From Nocardia thailandica NBRC 100428 (GTDB lineage: Bacteria > Actinomycetota > Actinomycetes > Mycobacteriales > Mycobacteriaceae), in the NCBI RefSeq assembly GCF_000308795.1, contig NZ_BAGK01000308.1:1-48429 (forward strand): 48,429 nucleotides of DNA, given 5' to 3'. The notes beneath the pieces are model-generated. The model was given only the letters and a program-made list of their open reading frames with translations, was not told the origin of the DNA and ran no database searches. Each line of letters begins with the position of its first letter. The stretch's first letter is position 1. Shown one piece after another: positions 23,646 through 29,423 of this stretch. A program made the translations under genes and the position numbers.

Positions 23646-25753
23646 GACGCCTCCTGCGCAGCGAGCTGACAGGTCATGAACACACTGTTCGGGTCTTCCC
23701 GGTAGGAACCGAAGGGCCCACAGAACTCGAACCCGTGTTTGGCATAGAGTCGTCGCGCCGGTTCGAAGAAATCCTGGGCCCCCGTCTCGAGGCTGATCCG
23801 GCGGAATCCCCGTTCCCGTGCGTGGGTCAGCATGTGTGAGAGCAGTCTCGAGCCCAGACCCTGCTGCTTGTGCACCCGCGAGGTACGCATCGACTTGATC
23901 TCTGCGTGCCCGTCACCGAGATCTTTCAGCGCACCGCATCCGAGAAGAACCTCGTCGGACCACATCGTCCAGAAGGTGACCTCCGGTACCCGCAGCCCGG
24001 CCAGGTCCAGGGCATGCTTGCTCTCCGGTGGTGAGATCGACCGCATCTCGTCGATGTGCTCCTGCAGGAATTCCTTGATCTCGGGGCCGAGCAGGTCATC
24101 GACGCGGATCTGCGGTGCCGGATCGACACCTACCTCGAAGGCGTCGTAGTCTCCCGCGCACAGCTTGGCCCACATCCGTCTGCGTCGCGGTTTGCCGCTG
24201 GTCGTCCGGTTGATCGTGCCGCGGGGGGCGTCGAACAGTCGCACCAGAGCGTCGGTCCCGACGAGGCTGGTGACGATCCGCCGGACCGGTGCGGCCTCGG
24301 CGTCGGCGTGCTCGAACAGCACCGCGACGTGCGGACTGCCCGCGCGCAGGCCCGCCAGGACGACCACGCGGTTCGACGACGTTCCGGTGGCCCGGGCGAC
24401 GGCGGACTCGATGTCCTCGGCGTAGACGGTGACCGCGCGGATCTTGACCGAGTCGCCGATGCGCCCGACCGGATAGACCTGCCCGTCGACGAGGTAGCCG
24501 GCGTCCCCGGTGCCCAGACGACCGCGCTCGTCGCGGCTGAGATCGACAGTTCCCGACGCCGTGCGGTAGTCGGCGGCGACACTCGGTCCCCCGACGAACA
24601 GTTCGCCGGCGCCGGGAGCGGCGCCGGCGGTGACGACGTCCACGGTGACCGCCTCGAGGGGTGCGCCGCACCCCACCAGCCAGGTCTTGTCGTTCTCCAG
24701 TGCCGCGGTCGCCAGCTCGTAGGGCCCCTCGGTAGCTCCGTTTCGCGGGTCCACCCCGATGACCTGAACCGTCTGGTCGACCGCCACTCCGGACACGGCC
24801 AGGGTCGCCTCCGCCATCCCATAGGCGGGGCACGCGGCCTCCGGGCGCAACCCGAACGGTGCCAGCGCGGTCAGAAATTCACGCAGGACCACCGGGTCGA
24901 TCCGCTCGGCGCCCAGGATGAGCATGCGCCAGCGCGCGAAGTCCAAGCCGCTCATCTCCTGCCCGGACACCTTCGACAGCACATACGGCAGGGCGAAGTT
25001 GGGGGCAGCGCTGATCGTGGCTCCGCGGGAACCGAAACACGACAGCCACTTGTGCGGATCCCGAAGAAAATCCATGGGGCTCATGGCATCGATGTCCAGA
25101 CCGATCACGACCGATCCGAGCAGGCACCCGATCAAGCCCATGTCGTGGTAGGGGGGAAGCCACGTCGCGATCCGGTCGGCGTCCACGGGGCCGACCCACC
25201 GGTGAATCGCGGCGAGGTTGGCTTCCAGCGCGGCCGTGGGCACCTGGACGGCTTTCGGCGTGCCGCTGCTGCCCGAGGTGAACTGCAGCAGCGCGATCTC
25301 CGGGCCGACGCGCTCCACCAGCCCCCGCCCGGTCGGGTCGGCTCCGATTTCCTCGAGGCCGAGTACCGGGACGTTGCCGAGAACTGGCGCGATCAGCTCG
25401 TGCAGATCGGGGGCGGCACTGACTGCGGACGGGTGGGCGACGGCGACGAGCCGGACCAGCTGCTGCCGGTAGCTCTGGGGGTCCTGGACAGGAAACGGCG
25501 GCGCGAGTGGGTTGGGGGTGGCCCCGGCCAGCAGCACCGCGAAGAATCGCATCACGAACTCGTCGGCGTCGGGGTCGACGATGCCGACCACGTCACCGGC
25601 GCTCACCCCGGCGTCGCGCAGTGCGCGGGCGTGCCCGCGCGCACGAGCAGCCAGCTCACGGTATGACGAGAAGCGCCATCCCTCAGGGGTTGCGCGGTAG
25701 ATCCCGGTCGTCGGTGACGGGTCGGCGATCCAGTCGAGCAGATGTGTTGTCAT
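23642..25753 (-). CDS. FAAL-type acyl-AMP ligase fused to a C-terminal GNAT acetyltransferase
   Basis: The 703-residue protein has two enzymes in one frame. Residues 1 to about 540 are a fatty-acyl-AMP ligase: LQFTSGSSGTPKAV (157-169), the FAAL mark TWLPPYHDMGLIG (197-209), YGMAEATLAVSG and GTGDAGYLVDGQVY. Residues about 550-703 are a GNAT fold with the acetyl-CoA loop HKQQGLGSRLL (628-638), then LETGAQDFFEPARRLYAKHGF, typical of motif B. No stop or frame break lies between them and composition is even, so the fusion looks real. FAALs load fatty acids onto carrier proteins; GNATs acylate amines. A joined pair suggests N-acylation of the amino acid product. The tabtoxin locus has a separate GNAT (TblD) and producers carry the resistance GNAT Ttr. 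Confidence 0.9.
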   Translation of the reverse strand: MTTHLLDWIADPSPTTGIYRATPEGWRFSSYRELAARARGHARALRDAGVSAGDVVGIVDPDADEFVMRFFAVLLAGATPNPLAPPFPVQDPQSYRQQLVRLVAVAHPSAVSAAPDLHELIAPVLGNVPVLGLEEIGADPTGRGLVERVGPEIALLQFTSGSSGTPKAVQVPTAALEANLAAIHRWVGPVDADRIATWLPPYHDMGLIGCLLGSVVIGLDIDAMSPMDFLRDPHKWLSCFGSRGATISAAPNFALPYVLSKVSGQEMSGLDFARWRMLILGAERIDPVVLREFLTALAPFGLRPEAACPAYGMAEATLAVSGVAVDQTVQVIGVDPRNGATEGPYELATAALENDKTWLVGCGAPLEAVTVDVVTAGAAPGAGELFVGGPSVAADYRTASGTVDLSRDERGRLGTGDAGYLVDGQVYPVGRIGDSVKIRAVTVYAEDIESAVARATGTSSNRVVVLAGLRAGSPHVAVLFEHADAEAAPVRRIVTSLVGTDALVRLFDAPRGTINRTTSGKPRRRRMWAKLCAGDYDAFEVGVDPAPQIRVDDLLGPEIKEFLQEHIDEMRSISPPESKHALDLAGLRVPEVTFWTMWSDEVLLGCGALKDLGDGHAEIKSMRTSRVHKQQGLGSRLLSHMLTHARERGFRRISLETGAQDFFEPARRLYAKHGFEFCGPFGSYREDPNSVFMTCQLAAQEAS

Positions 25754-25785
25754 GGGCTTTCTCCGGTCCGGGGATGGCTGCAGAC

Positions 25786-26748
25786 TCAGCGGGCCGACGC
25801 GAAGGACGCGGGGTGATCCACGCCGTGGCGTGTGCGGTAGTCGGCCACCGCATCGGCACATCCCGTGCGAAAGGTGTCCACGAGCATGTCGACGGTGGAC
25901 GCGTCCAGGCCCGCCGATCCCAATCGCTTGCCCAGCGACGCCGCGGCGAAGTCCCACTGCCCGCGGAGCTGCCGGGGGCGGTCGGTCATCGCGAGCACGA
26001 GTTTGGGTGTCGTGTCGCGAGTCAGTGGGTCGACCATGGTGGACGCGGCCGCCGGCGCGTGGCGGGCCACGGCATCGACGATCGCCGCACCGTAGCCTGC
26101 CTTGATTCCCGCGCGCAGCGCGAGCACCCCGAAGTTCACGTGACGCGACTCGTCCCGCGCGATATTGGTCAGCCCCGTCCGCAGGGCTGTGAACCCGTCG
26201 ACCTCGCGCACTGTGCGCAGCAGGGTGTGCAGCCCGGTCATCGCTACGGTGCCCTCGATGAGCAGGTGATAGATCACCACCGCCTCGTACCATGTCGCCA
26301 TGTCCTGGGGTTCACGCCGGATCCGGTCGGTGATCTGGGCCAACGAGCCGGCGAACAGATCCCCGACCTGCGTTTCCGCGGTGTCCGCCACCGCGGCCGG
26401 CAGCGATCGCTCCAGAGGGGTGAGGTAGGCGCGGAAGAACTGGGCGTGGCGCGCTTCGTCGGCGATCTGGGTCGACAGATAGATCTGGTAGTCGATCGAC
26501 GGCGCGGCGTAGGCGATGGGAGCCAGGGTTTCGGTGACGGCCATTTCGCCCGCGCCGAACCGGCGCAGGGTGCGCAGGAGCTCGCCACGGAAGAACGGCG
26601 TCAGCGCTTGCCAGCCTCTGCTGTCCCCCTCGATGCCGAGCTGCTGGATCTGCCAGTGCTGGGCCTCCCACCGGTGGTAGAGATCCAGTGGTGTGACCCG
26701 TTCGGTGATCTCTCGTTCGATGTCCTGCAGAACCGCTGCGTCGTTCAT
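25786..26748 (-). CDS. R2-like ligand-binding oxidase (R2lox), ferritin-like dimetal enzyme
   Basis: The 320-residue all-helical protein has the six ligands of the ribonucleotide-reductase-R2 superfamily: E68 (GAGEMAV), E98 and H101 (ADEARHAQFF), E165 (LLIEG), and E200 and H203 (RDESRHVNFG). Their spacing matches Mycobacterium tuberculosis R2lox. V71 and Y160 stand where R2lox forms its Tyr-Val ether crosslink. R2lox binds a Mn/Fe cofactor and a long-chain fatty-acid-like ligand; its natural substrate is unknown. The start is ATG 26748 with GGGAGA upstream; the longer frame is non-coding. Lying between ACP-3 and the FAAL-GNAT, it may oxidise a carrier-bound acyl chain or the lysine-like core. 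Confidence 0.82.
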   Translation of the reverse strand: MNDAAVLQDIEREITERVTPLDLYHRWEAQHWQIQQLGIEGDSRGWQALTPFFRGELLRTLRRFGAGEMAVTETLAPIAYAAPSIDYQIYLSTQIADEARHAQFFRAYLTPLERSLPAAVADTAETQVGDLFAGSLAQITDRIRREPQDMATWYEAVVIYHLLIEGTVAMTGLHTLLRTVREVDGFTALRTGLTNIARDESRHVNFGVLALRAGIKAGYGAAIVDAVARHAPAAASTMVDPLTRDTTPKLVLAMTDRPRQLRGQWDFAAASLGKRLGSAGLDASTVDMLVDTFRTGCADAVADYRTRHGVDHPASFASAR

Positions 26749-26803
26749 CTGTTCTCCCACAGCATGTTTCGGTGTCCGGAATGGGTGCAGACGGGATCCG
26801 GTG

Positions 26804-27079
26804 TCAAACGACGGGCTCGCTGTCCACCGGGGCGGGGGCCTGCACGAGGCCTGCCACCAGCGCCGTGACATCGGCGACGGTCACGATTCCGCGGGTGCTG
26901 CCCGCATCCATTCCCGGCAGCTCGAACTGTGTCTCCAGCTCGATGGCGAGTTCCAGCAGGGCCAGCGAGTGGTAGCCGAGATCCTCGATCAGCCGGGTGC
27001 CCGAGTCCACTTCGACATCACGGACCGGGGCCATGCTCGCGACGATTGTTCGTACCTTCGCGGGGAGAGTGTCGGTCAT
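26804..27079 (-). CDS. stand-alone acyl carrier protein (ACP-3)
   Basis: The 91-residue protein has the carrier motif DLGYHSLALLELAIELE with the attachment serine in HSLA. A predicted four-helix core spans about residues 5-80, and the tail is short and Pro/Val-rich. Its ATG overlaps the hotdog-SCP2 stop (ATGA). The R2lox gene follows after 55 bases and the FAAL-GNAT after that, so ACP-3 is the natural acceptor for the FAAL domain and may present the acyl chain to R2lox. HS rather than DS at the modification site is common in fatty-acid-loading carriers of actinomycetes. Confidence 0.88.
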   Translation of the reverse strand: MTDTLPAKVRTIVASMAPVRDVEVDSGTRLIEDLGYHSLALLELAIELETQFELPGMDAGSTRGIVTVADVTALVAGLVQAPAPVDSEPVV

Positions 27080-27933
27080 TGCTCGTTCTCCTTGTGTCCA
27101 CCCGGCAACTGCCGGAAGAGCTCATCGACGGCATGGGCCGTGCCGGCGACCGGATGGCCGCCAGCGACGAGCAGTCCCTCCAGCCCGCTGCGCTTTTCGA
27201 GCATCTGCTGCCAGACACCGAACGGAATCGGGCCCAGCGTGGCGTCTGCGGTCGCGGAGTCGTCGGCCGGCCCGATCCGCAGGCCGTCTTCATCGATGTG
27301 GAATTTCCACCGCGAGGGCGTGATGCCGTCGAATTCGACCAGGATCGCCACCGGGGTGGTGATCGGTGCTGGTCGGTAGTTTTCGCGCAGCCACCGCACG
27401 TGCCAGCCGAACAGACTCGTGACGTCGCCGCCCGAGAGGTCCAGCTGATTGAAATTCTTGCCGTGCCGGGCCAGATGTTCGAGCCACAGCTCCTGTGCCA
27501 CAGCGATATACAGACCGGATCCCTCGAAGCAGACCGTTCCGGACTCCGCGTCGGTGGCCGTCATCGACAGCGTCATCTTGCGCCCGGTGCGCGCGGTGAC
27601 CTCGGCCCGCAGGTCGAGCGGTCGTCCCACCAGGACCGGGCTGCGGTAGCGGATGTCCATCTTCGCGGTCATGGCAGGCACGCCGGCGACCGCGGCGGCC
27701 AGCAGTGCCTGGATCTCGTCCACGGCCGCCGACAAATATCCGCCGTGGACGATTCCGGGGCCGCCTTCCGCATAGGCGGGTGGGAGCCACTGTGCGGTCA
27801 TCACCTCACCTTCGCGGGTACCGCGAATGCCCATCGTCATCTCGTTGGCCGCACCACATCCGAAACATCTCGGATAGTGGTCCACGACGGAGCCGGCCTC
27901 CAGTACAGATTCTTCCATCGTCATCCCCGTCAT
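27076..27933 (-). CDS. hotdog (PaaI-like) thioesterase fused to an SCP2-like domain
   Basis: The protein of about 285 residues joins two lipid-handling folds. The first about 150 residues are a hotdog domain with CFGCGAANEM and IVHGGYLSAAVDE, the HGG..D pattern of PaaI-type thioesterases. The last about 110 residues (RWKFHIDEDGLRI to LLVAGGHPVAGTAHAVDELF) look like an SCP2/sterol-carrier fold that binds acyl chains. Several ATGs lie close together (27936, 27933, 27924, 27918); GAGG is best spaced for 27933. It probably releases or edits acyl groups from ACP-3, whose gene overlaps its stop. I do not know this domain pairing from characterised pathways. Confidence 0.72.
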   Translation of the reverse strand: MTGMTMEESVLEAGSVVDHYPRCFGCGAANEMTMGIRGTREGEVMTAQWLPPAYAEGGPGIVHGGYLSAAVDEIQALLAAAVAGVPAMTAKMDIRYRSPVLVGRPLDLRAEVTARTGRKMTLSMTATDAESGTVCFEGSGLYIAVAQELWLEHLARHGKNFNQLDLSGGDVTSLFGWHVRWLRENYRPAPITTPVAILVEFDGITPSRWKFHIDEDGLRIGPADDSATADATLGPIPFGVWQQMLEKRSGLEGLLVAGGHPVAGTAHAVDELFRQLPGGHKENEQ

Positions 27934-28091
27934 CATTTCCTCGGCTGCGCCGAAAACTGAACTCTCACGAACTCGGCGTGCCGATAGCGGCCGCCGCGAA
28001 GAAAACAAACAATTGCGACAGGTCTGCGGCGGCCCCTGTGCCGCCCGGGCATCGTCGACAGCGACGATCGAATAGATCCGTCCGCAGGCTT

Positions 28092-28997
28092 CTACGACAA
28101 GGCCGATACGTCGGCCGCGAATTGCGCGACTGTTTCCTGATAGTCTACGTCTCGAAAAAGCGAGAAATGATCACCCGTCGCGAATTCGGTGAACCTGCAA
28201 CCGGGCAGGGCTTCCGCGACACGGCGGGACGCATTCGCGTTCGTGGTGGTGTCGCCCGCGCAGGTCAGCACCAACACGGGCAGGCCCGAGATACTCTCCA
28301 TCTCCGCGAGGTTCAAAGGCGCATGGACAAAGGGAGCGGAAAGACGAGCGAACCGGTAGAGACTTTCCGCGGACCGGTACGGCAGTCCGGCCAGTTCACT
28401 GATCAGGGACTCGCTCCCGCTCGCGGCCGGGGCGCTCCCATCAGCGGCCATGGCGGCGTGAAAGGTGTCACTTCCGGTCTCTTGACCTGCGAAAACCATG
28501 CGATGAAAGGCATCGGCGTATCGCCGGTCGCCTGCGATTCGGGGCATGGTGGCCGCGATGTTCGACTCGAACCTGGTGAACTCTTCGGGCACCAGACTGT
28601 AGCCACCGTTGAGCAGGGCCACGCCGGTCGGATTCAGTGAGGAACGGAGCGCGAGACCGAGAGCCAGTCGTGCCCCCGAGCACCAGCCCACCAGCAGGAC
28701 GTCATCGACACCGAAATGGGCGAGTATTTCCGCGGCGTCCTCGACCTGGCGTTCGATACTGTTGTCCTCCGGGAGTTCCGGCTCACTGCTCGGCAGGCCC
28801 CGGGACTCCCAGGTCACGACGAAATGACTCGCCGACAACCGCCCGGCCAGCGGAAGGACGAATTCCACCGGCATGCCGACAGCATTGCATATGAGCACCG
28901 CCGGCTTTTCCGTCGACCCGCAGAAGTACACGTTCACACCGACGCCGTCGGAGACTCTCAACAACTGCGAACACCATTCGGCGGACAGTTTTCGCAT
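28092..28997 (-). CDS. alpha/beta hydrolase with Cys at the nucleophile position
   Basis: The 301-residue protein has an alpha/beta hydrolase core: strand and oxyanion region VLICNAVGMP, elbow GWCSGARLALGLAL, acid in LTCAGDTTTN and His in TGDHFSLF. The elbow reads G-W-C-S-G, so the residue normally Ser is Cys (as in dienelactone hydrolase). This may favour acyl transfer or lactone chemistry over simple ester hydrolysis. The ATG at 28997 has AAGAGGGG 8 bases upstream and is preferred over the GTG at 29018. It is the first gene of the 22-gene minus-strand run and follows the promoter at 29048-29077. A type II thioesterase-like or acyl-transfer role is possible. Confidence 0.8.
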   Translation of the reverse strand: MRKLSAEWCSQLLRVSDGVGVNVYFCGSTEKPAVLICNAVGMPVEFVLPLAGRLSASHFVVTWESRGLPSSEPELPEDNSIERQVEDAAEILAHFGVDDVLLVGWCSGARLALGLALRSSLNPTGVALLNGGYSLVPEEFTRFESNIAATMPRIAGDRRYADAFHRMVFAGQETGSDTFHAAMAADGSAPAASGSESLISELAGLPYRSAESLYRFARLSAPFVHAPLNLAEMESISGLPVLVLTCAGDTTTNANASRRVAEALPGCRFTEFATGDHFSLFRDVDYQETVAQFAADVSALS

Positions 28998-29047
28998 GGC
29001 CAGAACCCCTCTTGTCACCCTCGCGGGCCCTGCTCCCCGCAGAGCCG

Positions 29048-29077
29048 ACGGTACTGGTACATCCGCATGCCTGTCAA
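29048..29077 (-). promoter_or_regulatory. promoter of the biosynthetic cluster (TTGACA-18-TACCGT)
   Basis: On the minus strand a consensus -35 box TTGACA (29072-29077) is followed after 18 bases by TACCGT (29048-29053). Transcription would start near 29041, leaving a leader of about 44 bases before the ATG at 28997. It is the only strong promoter-like pair I see at the head of the operon. Confidence 0.55.
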
Positions 29078-29102
29078 CGAAATCTCGTAAATTGCATGCG
29101 GA
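29062..29102. promoter_or_regulatory. inverted repeat bracketing the -35 box of the cluster promoter
   Basis: tccgcatgc (29062-29070) and gcatgcgga (29094-29102) are perfect 9-bp reverse complements, separated by 23 bases that contain the TTGACA box. Each half contains the palindrome GCATGC, so two dimers could sit on the same DNA face about 29 bases apart. This is a likely operator for a regulator encoded elsewhere, since the cluster has none. Confidence 0.55.
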
Positions 29103-29423
29103 AACATCAAAGACCGGTTGGTTTGCATAATGCGATTTGCCCTCTTATCGCTTCGAGAACACGATCGCAACATCGCCGCATTTCTCAACCGATATTTCCG
29201 GGTAAATTATCCGTTTCCGCGCCGTTAAGTGACGCAGGAATTGATTCGTTACGGTCAGTACCGGAAGGGCGCGCACATCCGCGCCAGGTTCCTGGCGTAG
29301 GGCACGACCATGCGCAGGGTGAAGGTTCCGGAGGCGGGTTCACCCGTTTCGGGTGACGCCGGGCCGCGCCGCCGCTGGTTGGCTGGACGCCGACCGGTCC
29401 GGCCGGCGAAGGGAGACCCGCCC

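Larger units (their letters stand above)
28998..29423. other. intergenic region at the right border of the cluster
   Basis: This 426-base gap separates the divergent first cluster gene and the GH15 gene. It holds the cluster promoter and its flanking inverted repeat (29048-29102). A markedly AT-richer stretch runs from about 29085 to 29240, and a GC-rich stretch leads into the GH15 gene. I see no convincing gene, tRNA or transposon end in it. Confidence 0.5.

Noticed and set aside
5202..28997. Isonitrile lipopeptide (Rv0097-0101-type) or triacsin/hydrazine cluster
   Set aside because: FAAL, ACP and dioxygenase genes recall these, but the isonitrile-forming gene set with an NRPS is absent. 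The N-hydroxylase and cupin/MetRS-like genes of hydrazine pathways are also absent.
5082..29423. Attachment sites or a mobile element framing the cluster
   Set aside because: No integrase, transposase, tRNA gene or matching direct repeats could be found at the two borders by reading.
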